From positions 62,001 through 126,000 of the forward strand of contig JACOUO010000028.1 of assembly GCA_016177845.1 (NCBI GenBank): a stretch of 64,000 nt of DNA. Reading direction: 5' to 3'. Shown in pieces: positions 26,868-34,519 of the stretch; position 1 is the first letter of the stretch; each line of letters opens with the position of its first letter. Both the position numbers and the translations under genes were made by a program. The notes under the pieces were generated by a model, which had not been told where the DNA came from, searched no databases, and saw nothing but the letters and a program-made list of their open reading frames with translations. The stretch is from Deltaproteobacteria bacterium (lineage in GTDB: Bacteria; Desulfobacterota; GWC2-55-46).

Positions 26868-26893
26868 CAGCTACTCCGTCTTAAAAAAACAGT

Positions 26894-26919
26894 AGGCAGC
26901 CCTCTCTTGAGGGCTGCCT
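26894..26919 (-). terminator. Stem-loop between curlin genes (attenuator/terminator)
   Basis: AGGCAGCCCTC (26894-26904) pairs perfectly with GAGGGCTGCCT (26909-26919) around a 4-base loop. On the minus strand it is followed after 4 bases by a run of seven T. It lies between the second and third curlin genes and could reduce read-through to the third. Confidence 0.75.
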
Positions 26920-26931
26920 TGTAAAATCAGA

Positions 26932-27807
26932 TTACCACTGTAATACTGATGCTGTGTTGCCTGAGCCAAGCTGTGATACCGTGCTTGTATTGTATGAACC
27001 TATCTGTGTCTGGGCCGATGTATTCAAAGAGCCTATCTGTGAAACCATGGCGATGTTATAACTGCCTACCTGTGTCTGTGTTGCTACATTGTAATCGCCA
27101 AGCTGGGCAAGGACCTCAGCGTAGTTATTATCGCCTATCTGCGACTGTGTGGCTAAGTTGCCATTGCCTGTCTGGTATTCGACTTCAGCTTCGTTGAATG
27201 ACCCGAGCTGATAGATCTCGCTGTAGTTCCCAATGCCGCCCTGGTATTCTATTTCCGCGTCGTTATTGCTTCCAATCTGCGTCATTGTTGAGACGTTGCC
27301 TATGCCGTCCTGGCCGAACTCTATCTCAGCTTCATTGAACGCTCCTGTCTGGCTTACGGTAGAAATGTTTGAATATCCGTACTGTTTCTGGTAAGCGGTG
27401 TTGAGTGCGCCTGTCTGTGAGACGACGGCGAGGTTATCAGTTCCGACCTGTGTCTGTTCCGCGTAGTTGAATGACCCGTTCTGCGCGATGAAGGCGTTAT
27501 TTGTATGATAGCCGTACTGGTCCTGTGACTGTGTAGCAGTATTGAAATCGCCTGTCTGGGCTATTTCCGCATAGTTTGAGATCTGGCCTGCGTCAAGGTT
27601 TGTGCCTGACTGTACCTGTGAAGCCTGGTTGCCTGCGCCGTCCTGTGTGATTATCGCGCTCTGGTACTGTCCGCCGCCGTTTACGGGAGAGGCGTTTGTG
27701 TAGCCTAATGCCGGGGCTACGAATTCATCGCCTAAATCATCTGCGTGTGCGAACCCGCCGTATGCGACAACTGATGTGATCATTGCGGCCATCAAAAATC
27801 TTTTCAT
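26932..27807 (-). CDS. Curlin-repeat major amyloid subunit (second)
   Basis: A 291-residue secreted protein with signal peptide ending near GFAHADD. The rest is Gln/Asn-rich tandem curlin repeats, period ~22 residues, of the form Q-x-G-x-x-N-x-A (for example SQTGALNTAYQKQYG). About ten repeats are present, versus five in E. coli CsgA, so the predicted beta-solenoid is roughly twice as long. Several copies carry Glu in place of Ala or Thr (FNEAEIEFGQ, NNDAEIEYQ), giving an acidic face in the middle of the protein. AGGAGG ribosome site precedes the ATG. Probably the main fibre subunit together with the gene upstream. Confidence 0.87.
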   Translation of the reverse strand: MKRFLMAAMITSVVAYGGFAHADDLGDEFVAPALGYTNASPVNGGGQYQSAIITQDGAGNQASQVQSGTNLDAGQISNYAEIAQTGDFNTATQSQDQYGYHTNNAFIAQNGSFNYAEQTQVGTDNLAVVSQTGALNTAYQKQYGYSNISTVSQTGAFNEAEIEFGQDGIGNVSTMTQIGSNNDAEIEYQGGIGNYSEIYQLGSFNEAEVEYQTGNGNLATQSQIGDNNYAEVLAQLGDYNVATQTQVGSYNIAMVSQIGSLNTSAQTQIGSYNTSTVSQLGSGNTASVLQW

Positions 27808-27855
27808 AACTCCTCCTTAGGGGTTTTTATTTTGGGCAGCCTGATTGCCGCCGGA

Positions 27856-28791
27856 TTACCATTGCGTTACATTGGCGATATTGCCTGTTCCGGTCTGTGT
27901 TACATAGCTTGTGTTGTAAGAACCGTTCTGGGTCTGCACTATTGTATTGCTATAGCCAGTCTGCGAAGCTACAGCGATGTTGCCGATGCCTGTCTGTATC
28001 TGGGTGGCGGAGTTAAGATCACCCAACTGGTATATAGAGGCAGAGTTCGCTGTTCCAGCCTGCAGCTGTGTTGCGGTATTTCCGGTTCCTACCTGCATGA
28101 CAGAGGCTTCGTTTAAGGAGCCGAGCTGAATGGTACTTGCGGTATTCAGGTCGCCGTACTGCTCCTGCGCGACAGTGTTGCCAAACCCGCTCTGGTTTAT
28201 CACGCCGCTGTTGAAGTTCCCCTCCTGGTACTGATAGGCATAGTTAAAGCCGCCTGCCAGACCCCCCTGTATTATCTGCGCGTAATTTCCTGTGCCTACC
28301 TGGTATTCCATGGCAGTGTCATAGTCCATTTGGGAGATTTCGCCGTAGTTATAATCTCCTATGACCACTCGCTCAACAGCCCTGCCTGTGCCTACCTGAA
28401 TGATGCTCCCGTAGTTCCATGAGCCGACCTGAGTCTGAAGAGCGTAATTATAATCGCCTACCTGGTCAATAGTAGCGTAGTTGCTCCCGTTCCCTGTCTG
28501 CACCTGGTTCTGTTCCGCGGAGTTGAAATAACCTGTCTGGTTTATCTCCGCGTAGTTTGACAGACCGCTTGCGGATGCGCCTGACTGGTCCTGGTAAGCA
28601 TAGTTGCCCGCGCCCAACTGATTGATGACCGCGCTCTGGTAACTGTCATACTGCACCTGTTCGGCATAGTTCGGATTAACGGAGTCTTCGCCGAACTGGT
28701 TAATTACAGAGGTGTTGCTGTCGGCATTAGCAAGCCCCGCCAAGCCTGTGAAAACCGATAAAGCCGCTGCGAAAAATAATTTCCTCTTCAT
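27856..28791 (-). CDS. Curlin-repeat major amyloid subunit (first)
   Basis: A 311-residue secreted protein with a signal peptide ending near LANADSN, then about eleven curlin repeats. The last five are very regular (GLNTASTIQLG, SLNEASVMQVG, TGNTATQLQAG and so on), the middle ones deviate (YGEISQMDYDTAMEYQVG). It ends with the same NIANVTQW-like terminus as its neighbour (SVLQW), a shared C-terminal Gln-Trp. Ribosome site is AGGAGG. It is the first curlin gene after csgG in the operon. Equivalent to CsgA or CsgB; the two roles cannot be separated by sequence alone. Confidence 0.87.
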   Translation of the reverse strand: MKRKLFFAAALSVFTGLAGLANADSNTSVINQFGEDSVNPNYAEQVQYDSYQSAVINQLGAGNYAYQDQSGASASGLSNYAEINQTGYFNSAEQNQVQTGNGSNYATIDQVGDYNYALQTQVGSWNYGSIIQVGTGRAVERVVIGDYNYGEISQMDYDTAMEYQVGTGNYAQIIQGGLAGGFNYAYQYQEGNFNSGVINQSGFGNTVAQEQYGDLNTASTIQLGSLNEASVMQVGTGNTATQLQAGTANSASIYQLGDLNSATQIQTGIGNIAVASQTGYSNTIVQTQNGSYNTSYVTQTGTGNIANVTQW

Positions 28792-28885
28792 GCCTCCTCC
28801 TTTCTTTGTTGTTAAAGACCCTCCTCTCAGCCCCCTTTCAAATTTTTTAAAATTTGTTGTTTTTGCCTTTTACTCATAACCAAAA

Positions 28886-30070
28886 TCATTCCTGAGTTGA
28901 TTCGATAACTTTTTCCTCTGTTGCTATGCTTTCAAAGGAAGGCTCATCTTTTGTCTGTGTCTGCTCTATAGCCTTCTCAAACGGGATCTTATTTTCCTGA
29001 GTCTTTTGCATGAACGCATTTTTTACTTGTGCTTTTTTGACAGATGTTACATTTTCACGGCTTTGTTTTTTCTCATCTTCTCTTGCGTTCTCATCCTCCT
29101 TGGGCCAGAAAACCTTCCAGAATGGTTTTACCTGTCTATTATCAACTTCGACCTTTTCATTTTTGGCTTTTTTGATTTTGCCTCCGTCCTCAGGCCAGAA
29201 GACTTCCCAGAACGGTTTTACATCCTGGTCTTCAGGCAGATAGCTCGGAGTCTCGGTCACAAGGAGCTTGTCAAAATACGGCGCATCCTCAGGCCTTGAG
29301 GGCTCCCATAAGCCGCTTTTCACACCCCTTGCTATCAGCATAGAGACCGCTGTCTCTATGGCTTCCCTGACTGCCATTTGGACAGGCTCGTTATTCGTTA
29401 CCCCTATCTCCACTTCAAGGAGCCTGTTTGTCTTTACAAACCTGAAGACTCCGAAATCCGCTTCATAGCTTAAAATCCTTTTTGATACGCTCACCGTATC
29501 AACGACCATGCCTGTTGTTACTCTTACCAGCCTTAAGTCTATGACAGCGGAGGCGATGCTTACCTTTGTGTTAGGGCCGACTCCGAAGTATTTGATACCA
29601 ACTCCGCCGGTTACGATATTTTCATTGAACTCTGTGATGCCGCCCTCGATTATGAATTCGGGCAGCAAAAGATTCTGCTCTACATTCGTATCTTTGCCCA
29701 TGAAACCAAGCTTCTGCTTAAGTATCTTCTGCTCTGTCAGGAGGTCTCCCAGCCCCTCGCGCTCTGCCATCAGGAACCAGCCGCTGTCAAGGGCGGCCTT
29801 TATGACCATGGGGGTTGAGCCTTGAGTGACAGCAGTTGAGAACGATGTGGCAGTAGGGTGGAACTTATACTGTCCGGTCATGTCTTTGGTCTTATATACG
29901 GTTACGGATATCTTTCTCTTCGGGGGAGGTATCTTTGTGAGATTCTCGGTAACAGGCGTCAAATTCTCAAGCGCCCTGGTCTGCTTTACCTGTCTCCAGC
30001 CCGCGCATCCCGAAAAGAACAAGCCCAGGCTCAACATCAAAACAAGAAAGGAAATTTTTCGACTCAGCAT
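28886..30070 (-). CDS. csgG: Curli secretion pore lipoprotein CsgG with extra C-terminal tail
   Basis: A 394-residue lipoprotein with lipobox LFFSGC (Cys22). Residues ~40-255 match CsgG (ISVTVYKTKDMTGQYK, later VKTNRLLEVEIGVTNNEPVQMAVREAIE split across the pore-facing core). CsgG forms a nonameric outer-membrane channel for curlin subunits. E. coli CsgG ends at about 277 residues; here a ~125-residue charged tail follows, holding two copies of an aromatic motif, VKPFWEVFWPE (284-294) and VKPFWKVFWPK (314-324), then a Lys/Glu-rich, coiled-coil-prone end. The tail is expected on the periplasmic side. Confidence 0.88.
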   Translation of the reverse strand: MLSRKISFLVLMLSLGLFFSGCAGWRQVKQTRALENLTPVTENLTKIPPPKRKISVTVYKTKDMTGQYKFHPTATSFSTAVTQGSTPMVIKAALDSGWFLMAEREGLGDLLTEQKILKQKLGFMGKDTNVEQNLLLPEFIIEGGITEFNENIVTGGVGIKYFGVGPNTKVSIASAVIDLRLVRVTTGMVVDTVSVSKRILSYEADFGVFRFVKTNRLLEVEIGVTNNEPVQMAVREAIETAVSMLIARGVKSGLWEPSRPEDAPYFDKLLVTETPSYLPEDQDVKPFWEVFWPEDGGKIKKAKNEKVEVDNRQVKPFWKVFWPKEDENAREDEKKQSRENVTSVKKAQVKNAFMQKTQENKIPFEKAIEQTQTKDEPSFESIATEEKVIESTQE

Positions 30071-30099
30071 TAGCCACCATTCCTGATTTTTTTTGTAAA

Positions 30100-30393
30100 T
30101 TACGGATTCTGCTGATTAACCGTTACTGAGGTCTGGTTCTCTCCGCTCTGGATATTGATTGTCGCGTCCTTTACATTCCTCAGCGCCTCTCCGAGGTTTT
30201 GCATGCTATCTCCCGGCTTTGCGGTAAAATCGTTCTGGGCTGACATGTAGCTCATAAGCCACTGCCCGTTAATGGGAGAGCCTCCGAACGAAGGGCTTAC
30301 GAAGTTGTAGACAAGCTCGCCTGAAAAAGCGGAACCTGAAAGAGCCGCCAACAAGACCGGAATAGCCAGAAAAACAGATGCCTTTTTCTTCAT
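30100..30393 (-). CDS. csgF: Curli assembly protein CsgF
   Basis: A 97-residue protein counted from the ATG at 30393, preceded by an AGGAGG site; a longer TTG-started frame to 30435 is less likely. After a signal peptide (ending SAFSG) comes the CsgF signature ELVYNFVSPSFGGSP and NGQWLMSYMSAQN. In E. coli, CsgF binds the outer opening of CsgG and couples secretion to fibre nucleation. It lies 29 bp before csgG, in the expected order. The C-terminus ends in a Gln/Asn-rich strand (TSVTVNQQNP) that resembles a curlin strand. Confidence 0.9.
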   Translation of the reverse strand: MKKKASVFLAIPVLLAALSGSAFSGELVYNFVSPSFGGSPINGQWLMSYMSAQNDFTAKPGDSMQNLGEALRNVKDATINIQSGENQTSVTVNQQNP

Positions 30394-30633
30394 GGATGCG
30401 CGTCCTCCTTTTTCAACTGTAAAATTTTTTGACAACAGATTGAATTTCGCACAAAAAAATCCCTTTGCAATATAACTTTAGGATGATTTCCACCCTAAAA
30501 AGTATTAACGCAATATACCGGAGGTTTTAAAACGGGCTATCGATAGGCGTGGAAAATGCAGTCTTACCGAACAGGGCTTTTTAAATGCCCTGGTCGGTAT
30601 GAGCTGATTCGAATGGATTTGATTCAGATAAGG
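30394..30633 (-). promoter_or_regulatory. csgD-csgF intergenic leader with stem-loop
   Basis: About 240 bp between the regulator gene and csgF, the largest gap inside the curli cluster. An imperfect stem-loop at 30565-30599 (TACCGA...AGGGC/GCCCT...TCGGTA) lies 65 bp... more exactly just downstream of the regulator stop, without a T run. The AT-rich part at 30430-30480 probably contains a promoter for csgF-csgG-curlins; I cannot name its boxes with confidence. Confidence 0.4.
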
Positions 30634-31248
30634 TCAGTTATTTTCTGAGAGGAGCGGCTGGAGGTATATCGCAAGCTTTACACGGGTCTTTACATCGGAT
30701 TTTTTATATATCCTGTTCAGGTGAGCCTTGATGGTCTGCTCGCTGAGAGAAAGCATGTTTGCTATCTCCTTATTGCTTTTGCCTTCAATTACATATTTTG
30801 CAATTTCAAGCTCCCTTTTCGAAAGCACTATCTTCTTGGCGTTTGCTGCGCTTTCCGACTGAGACCAGACTTCGGAAAATATGCTCTTTATGGATTTTCT
30901 CTCTATCCATAATTCGCCGTCCTTTACTGCCCTGATAGCTTTTTTAAGAAAAAGAGGGGTCGTCCACGGCGGAATCAGGCCTGCCACATTCCCGCTTGAG
31001 AACAGGTTCAGGAGTTCCTGCTCCCTTGAGTCCAATACAAGCGCCTTTACCTGAGTATCCTTAAGCGCCGGGAGGATATCGGCAAGCATCGGGGTCTCTA
31101 CGAGCATCACATCGGCCCCGTTCTTTACAGCAATTTCAGCCCCCTCGCCATAGGAATTTACGACCTCTATCTCGTTATCGTCTCCAAGAAGCGATCTTAT
31201 GCCCTCGCTGAAAAGAAGATGGCTGCAGAGAATACCGACCTTGATCAT
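30634..31248 (-). CDS. LuxR-family response-regulator-like transcription factor, CsgD analogue
   Basis: A 204-residue protein. The N-terminal ~120 residues resemble a receiver domain that lacks the full acidic pocket, and the C-terminus (~140-200) is a LuxR/FixJ helix-turn-helix (LSKRELEIAKYVIEGKSNKEIANMLSLSEQTIKAHL in pieces: SKRELEIAKYVIEG and NKEIANMLSLSEQTIKAHL). CsgD of E. coli has the same architecture with a degenerate receiver and activates curli genes. The place between csgE and csgF supports that role. It is not a close CsgD homologue, so the symbol is left out. Confidence 0.82.
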   Translation of the reverse strand: MIKVGILCSHLLFSEGIRSLLGDDNEIEVVNSYGEGAEIAVKNGADVMLVETPMLADILPALKDTQVKALVLDSREQELLNLFSSGNVAGLIPPWTTPLFLKKAIRAVKDGELWIERKSIKSIFSEVWSQSESAANAKKIVLSKRELEIAKYVIEGKSNKEIANMLSLSEQTIKAHLNRIYKKSDVKTRVKLAIYLQPLLSENN

Positions 31249-31265
31249 CTTTAACCCCGTTCTTT

Positions 31266-31604
31266 TTATCTTGGAATACTTTTTTTCGAAGCCAAAAATT
31301 GGGTTACGGATTCAACTGCGTCTTTTGCGGTGTCTTCTATTTCCGCGTAATTAAGCTTTGGGGTCTGATATATTTCATCCCCATTGACCAGCACCTTTAC
31401 TATGCTGCCGAACCTGCCTGTCTCTTCGGTTATATAGACATTGTAAGCGCCATTGCCTTGATAATATTGGGTAAATACGCGGTGAAACTCTATGCCAAGC
31501 GGGGTCAAGGTCTCATTGATTACCGCTCCCAACTCGGCACAAACTGACGCCTGAGCATAGGCAAGCAGAAGAAATGCAAATAAAAAGACCCTGAATATCC
31601 GCAA
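31266..31604 (-). CDS. csgE: Curli secretion specificity factor CsgE
   Basis: A 112-residue secreted protein: signal peptide to about residue 23 (ASVCAELG), then the CsgE pattern LGAVINETLTPLGIEFHRVF, YNVYITEE and IVKVLVNGDEIYQT. CsgE caps the periplasmic vestibule of CsgG and selects substrates. The start is a TTG at 31604 behind a GGAGG site. It is the first gene of the curli operon, 17 bp before the regulator gene. Confidence 0.88.
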   Translation of the reverse strand: MRIFRVFLFAFLLLAYAQASVCAELGAVINETLTPLGIEFHRVFTQYYQGNGAYNVYITEETGRFGSIVKVLVNGDEIYQTPKLNYAEIEDTAKDAVESVTQFLASKKSIPR

Positions 31605-31730
31605 AACGAATAATACCTCCGCCCGTTTTCAATGTTTCCGTTAATACAGAAGTATGCAGGCAATATGAAGGATTGTCAAATCGGGTTCGCCCGGGTGTAG
31701 AGGGGGGCTTAAGCCCCGGACAAAAAAAAA

Positions 31731-31752
31731 GGCCGGCAATCTCTTGCCGGCC
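31731..31752 (-). terminator. Intrinsic terminator after the DEAD-box helicase gene
   Basis: GGCCGGCAA (31731-31739) and TTGCCGGCC (31744-31752) form a perfect 9-bp stem. A run of nine A at 31722-31730 gives the minus-strand T tract. It ends transcription of the helicase gene (stop at 31779); the T run at 31753-31757 would make it work in both directions. Confidence 0.9.
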
Positions 31753-31778
31753 TTTTTGGATATCTGTAAAATTTTTTA

Positions 31779-33419
31779 TCAGCGCCTTCTCGATCTCCCG
31801 GAATCTCCCCCAGCCCTCGGTTTAGCCGGAGCTACCGCGATCTTCCTGCCCGAGATTATGGACTGGTGCATGAACTCGATAACCTGCTCAGCAGCATCCC
31901 TCGGGACCTCGACAAAGGTGAATGTATCGAATATATTGATTCCCTTTATCGCCTGCTTTGGGATATTGGCCTTTCTTGTGATGGCGTTTATGATATCGCC
32001 TGCCTTTATATTCTGCTCCTTGCCGATGGTCATGAAGAGCCTTGCCATGCCCGGAGCCGCCCCTGTATCATCGAGAGATATCTCTTCGCGATTCGATTCA
32101 TGGGCTGTTTCGGGATTGCCGACACCTTCAAGCTGGAACTTAAGGAGCGCTGCTATCGCGCTCATCGGCTCGACCTCTTCGGTAAGCCTGCCTGCAAGGC
32201 TTAAGAACCTGTCAAATTTCTTATCATCGATAAATTCGTCTATCTTCACTTTCAGATTTGAAAAGCGTGATATCATTACTTCCTCTTTTGAAGGAAGCTT
32301 TCCTCTTTTTATTGTTGCTTTTGATACTGACATGATCAACCTTAATTGCTTTTCCTCTCTCGGCGTGACAAATGTTATGGCCACACCTTCCCTGCCTGCC
32401 CTTCCCGTCCTTCCTATCCTGTGCACATAAGACTCAGGGTTCTGAGGGATTGAATAGTTTACTACATGGGATATATTGCTGATATCAAGGCCCCTTGCGG
32501 CGACATCGGTTGCCACAAGCACATCTATCCTTGAGTTCTTGAACTTCTTAAGTACGGCTTCCCTCTGTGCCTGGGTGAAGTCGCCGTGCATTGCGTCAGC
32601 CTCATAACCGCGGAGCTTAAGGTGCGAGGCAACCTCATCCACCTCTCTCTTGGTATGACAGAATACGAGGAACACTCCTCCGTCATCCGCGTCGATAAGC
32701 CTTGAGAGCGCGTCTACCTTGGCGTCATTGCGCACTTCATAAAATATCTGGTTTATCTTGGGGGCGGTAAGCGCGTCTGAAGCTATCCTTATCTTTTCAG
32801 GGGTCTTCATGTAGCGCTTGGAGATTCTTAATATCGCCTCAGGCATTGTGGCCGAGAATAAAAGGGTCTGCCTGCTCGCGGGCGTCTCGTTCATTATCCT
32901 TGTGATGTCATCGACAAAGCCCATGTCAAGCATCTCATCGGCCTCATCAAGAACAGCAATGCTTACATTCTTAAGCGAAAGGGTCTTCCTTTCTATGTGG
33001 TCAAGGACCCTTCCCGGCGTGCCGACCACGACCTGAACGCCTTTCTGCAGCGCCTTAATCTGCCTCTCAATCGATGTGCCGCCGTAAACAGGTATTGCCT
33101 GAATCCTTTTATATTGGCCTATCTTGTTCATCTCTTCAGCGGCCTGTATGGCAAGCTCCCTTGTAGGAGCAAGTATTAACGCCTGCACTCCATGTACGGA
33201 ACGGTCAACCTTTTCAATGATGGGAATACCGAATGCCGCTGTTTTGCCTGTGCCTGTCTGTGCCTGCCCGATGACATCCTTGCCTGACAAAAGCACAGGG
33301 ATAGTCTTTTCCTGAATGGGCGTCGGCTCCTCAAAGCCCATCGCGGATACCGCTTTCAATACCTCATTGCTTAGATCAAAATCCCGAAATGTAATGCTAC
33401 TCTTTACAGTCTTTTCCAA
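31779..33419 (-). CDS. DEAD-box ATP-dependent RNA helicase (CsdA/DeaD type)
   Basis: A 546-residue helicase. Motifs seen: Q-motif F..PTPIQEKTIP, motif I AQTGTGKT, Ia APTRELAIQ, II VLDEADEM, III SAT, and motif VI HRIGRTGRAGREG. The C-terminal ~75 residues match the RNA-binding DbpA/CsdA RRM-like domain (INAITRKANIPKQAIKGINIF), followed by a basic Arg-rich tail (GDSGRSRRR). It should unwind structured RNA, in ribosome assembly or cold adaptation. It lies directly downstream of the tiny-gene array on the same strand, separated by ~200 bp. Confidence 0.9.
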   Translation of the reverse strand: MEKTVKSSITFRDFDLSNEVLKAVSAMGFEEPTPIQEKTIPVLLSGKDVIGQAQTGTGKTAAFGIPIIEKVDRSVHGVQALILAPTRELAIQAAEEMNKIGQYKRIQAIPVYGGTSIERQIKALQKGVQVVVGTPGRVLDHIERKTLSLKNVSIAVLDEADEMLDMGFVDDITRIMNETPASRQTLLFSATMPEAILRISKRYMKTPEKIRIASDALTAPKINQIFYEVRNDAKVDALSRLIDADDGGVFLVFCHTKREVDEVASHLKLRGYEADAMHGDFTQAQREAVLKKFKNSRIDVLVATDVAARGLDISNISHVVNYSIPQNPESYVHRIGRTGRAGREGVAITFVTPREEKQLRLIMSVSKATIKRGKLPSKEEVMISRFSNLKVKIDEFIDDKKFDRFLSLAGRLTEEVEPMSAIAALLKFQLEGVGNPETAHESNREEISLDDTGAAPGMARLFMTIGKEQNIKAGDIINAITRKANIPKQAIKGINIFDTFTFVEVPRDAAEQVIEFMHQSIISGRKIAVAPAKPRAGGDSGRSRRR

Positions 33420-33625
33420 TTTCTGCCCTTCTCCTTTTTACAGCTTGTATAAAATTTAATTCATCATCTTATCACAAAAATTCAAATAAGTGTTAAAAAA
33501 AATGCTGCTTCAATTTGCCTATGCCGGGCAAAGAGAAGTGCATGGGGAAAGCAGGCCTGAGCCTCCTTTCAGCGCCTTTTATATTTTTGATATCAGGAGA
33601 AGACCTGCGGTAATCAGGTAGCGGG
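33420..33625 (-). promoter_or_regulatory. Leader region of the helicase gene
   Basis: About 206 bp between the last tiny gene and the helicase start. Long leaders are typical of cold-shock helicase genes. No convincing promoter boxes, tiny gene or riboswitch is seen. A short hairpin (ACCTG/CAGGT, 33603-33619) lacks a T tract. Confidence 0.35.
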
Positions 33626-33715
33626 TTAAAGGATAGAGCCGCCGTAGATGGCAAATACAAGAGCTGCGGTTGTAAGCACAGCGAAGAGTTCTCCTATTAA
33701 TTTAAACCTGTTCAT
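33626..33715 (-). CDS. Tiny single-helix membrane peptide, array member 1 (29 aa)
   Basis: ATG at 33715 to TAA at 33626, with a GGAGGT ribosome site 8 bp upstream. The peptide has a short basic N-terminus (MNRFK), then one hydrophobic helix of ~20 residues and a Gly-Gly containing end. It carries the family Glu at position 9 (GELFAVL), but the Asn found four residues later in the other six members is Val here, so it is the most divergent copy. It lies 31 bp after the stop of member 2 and has no promoter of its own, so the two are probably one transcript. Confidence 0.65.
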   Translation of the reverse strand: MNRFKLIGELFAVLTTAALVFAIYGGSIL

Positions 33716-33746
33716 TTTCAATACCTCCATTACTGTCAGACCCTGT

Positions 33747-33827
33747 TCAGATGATTACAGCCGCAATGATCACTACGATTACGGCGAGATTTGCCACTGC
33801 CTCGAAAATTTCGTTCATTCCATTCAT
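33747..33827 (-). CDS. Tiny single-helix membrane peptide, array member 2 (26 aa)
   Basis: ATG at 33827 to TGA at 33747, with AAGGAG 8-13 bp upstream. The N-terminus is polar (MNGMNEIF), then E9-x3-N13 and an uninterrupted hydrophobic run (LAVIVVIIAAVII) that ends the protein. At 26 residues it is the shortest member. A conserved promoter element precedes it at 33878-33910. The peptide should insert as one transmembrane or membrane-surface helix. No homologue is known to me. Confidence 0.75.
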   Translation of the reverse strand: MNGMNEIFEAVANLAVIVVIIAAVII

Positions 33828-33877
33828 ATTCTTTCTCCTTTCTTTTTTGAAAAAGGCGTAACCCATTTTCTGATTCC

Positions 33878-33910
33878 ATTATACCTGTTCCAAATTAAGG
33901 GATTATTAGA
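33878..33910 (-). promoter_or_regulatory. Conserved array promoter element, copy A
   Basis: Minus strand: TCTAATAATCC, 1 bp, TTAATTT, 8 bp, perfect -10 TATAAT (33878-33883), then GGA. The -35 position holds no TTGACA; the TCTAATAATCC block sits there instead. It lies ~50 bp upstream of array member 2. Confidence 0.7.
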
Positions 33911-33975
33911 TTCGCCCCAAAAGGCGGGATTGCGCAGAGCACCCATGAAAGGAGAAAGGAATCAGAGGGAAAAGC

Positions 33976-33996
33976 AGGGAGGCTTTTCGCCTCCCT
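33976..33996 (-). terminator. Stem-loop after array member 3
   Basis: AGGGAGGC (33976-33983) pairs with GCCTCCCT (33989-33996) across a 5-base loop. It lies 34 bp after the member 3 stop; the minus-strand T tract (GCTTTTCC) is short but consistent with an intrinsic terminator. Confidence 0.65.
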
Positions 33997-34029
33997 CGAT
34001 TTCGCGTTAGGTTTTCCCTGTTGTGGAGA

Positions 34030-34119
34030 TTATGCGGAGGCAACGACCGAGGCTATAAGAAGGATTGCTACGCAAAGGTTCGCGAAAATCTCCACAAGGT
34101 GGTATGCGGTCAATTTCAT
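34030..34119 (-). CDS. Tiny single-helix membrane peptide, array member 3 (29 aa)
   Basis: ATG at 34119 to TAA at 34030 with a GGGAGG ribosome site 7-12 bp upstream. The N-terminus (MKLTAYHLV) is followed by E10-x3-N14 in EIFANL and a hydrophobic helix with one Cys (LCVAILLIASVVASA). Its promoter differs from that of other members: a sigma-70-like pair at 34162-34189. Its own terminator follows, so it is a single-gene transcript. Confidence 0.75.
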   Translation of the reverse strand: MKLTAYHLVEIFANLCVAILLIASVVASA

Positions 34120-34161
34120 TTGAATACCTCCCGGTTAGTGTTTTCTAAACCTTAATAATAA

Positions 34162-34189
34162 ACTATAGCAGAAGAAATCCCGCCTGCAA
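34162..34189 (-). promoter_or_regulatory. Sigma-70-like promoter of array member 3
   Basis: Minus strand TTGCAG (34184-34189), 16-bp spacer, TATAGT (34162-34167). This copy lacks the TCTAATAATCC block of its neighbours, so member 3 may be expressed under different conditions. Confidence 0.55.
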
Positions 34190-34230
34190 CTTTTTCGGTG
34201 TTTTTTTTAAAAAACGCAGAAAATGCAGCG

Positions 34231-34256
34231 CGCGCTTCACTCGGTTCGCAATGACA
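34231..34256 (-). repeat. Fragment of a dispersed TGTCATTGCGAAC-type repeat
   Basis: The minus strand reads TGTCATTGCGAACCGAGTGA followed by AGCGCG. This resembles the core of small dispersed palindromic repeats seen between genes in many bacterial genomes. Only this one copy is noticed in the window; identification is by memory of the pattern, not a search. Confidence 0.4.
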
Positions 34257-34307
34257 TACACTCCCTCTTCAAGGGTTTTGCGCAGCGGGCAGCATGATAA
34301 TAAAAAA

Positions 34308-34337
34308 GCGGGGAGGCCCCGTTTTGAGCCTCCCCGC
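34308..34337 (-). terminator. Intrinsic terminator after array member 4
   Basis: GCGGGGAGGC (34308-34317) pairs perfectly with GCCTCCCCGC (34328-34337). The minus-strand T tract is the six A at 34302-34307. It lies 20 bp after the stop of member 4: a strong intrinsic terminator. Confidence 0.9.
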
Positions 34338-34356
34338 CATCTTCAGTTTTTTTATT

Positions 34357-34440
34357 TTATGATAACGCTACTGCTGACACCAATACAAGAACAAGCGCCA
34401 GGTTTGTGAATATCTCGAAGAATTCATTGGTCTTTGTCAT
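34357..34440 (-). CDS. Tiny single-helix membrane peptide, array member 4 (27 aa)
   Basis: ATG at 34440 to TAA at 34357, with GGGAGGG about 10 bp upstream. N-terminus MTKTNEFF, then E9-x3-N13 (EIFTNL) and a Leu/Val-rich helix (ALVLVLVSAVALS). It has both a promoter element of the array type (34487-34519) and a strong terminator directly after it, making a compact independent unit of about 180 bp. Confidence 0.8.
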   Translation of the reverse strand: MTKTNEFFEIFTNLALVLVLVSAVALS

Positions 34441-34486
34441 GGCTTGTGCCCTCCCCGGTTTGGTTTTGAACTTCAGTTACAACTCC

Positions 34487-34519
34487 ATTATATCTACGGC
34501 GCATTAGAAGGAGATTAAA
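34487..34519 (-). promoter_or_regulatory. Conserved array promoter element, copy B (diverged)
   Basis: Perfect TATAAT (34487-34492) followed by GGAG, with TTTAAT and CTAAT blocks upstream at the same spacing as the other copies (27 bp from block start to -10). The TAAT pair spacing is kept although the rest is changed. It abuts the stop codon of array member 5. Confidence 0.55.

Noticed and set aside
26184-28791. Regular repeated DNA resembling an array
   Set aside because: The periodicity is that of curlin coding repeats inside three open frames with signal peptides; there are no identical repeats with unique spacers, so it is not CRISPR.
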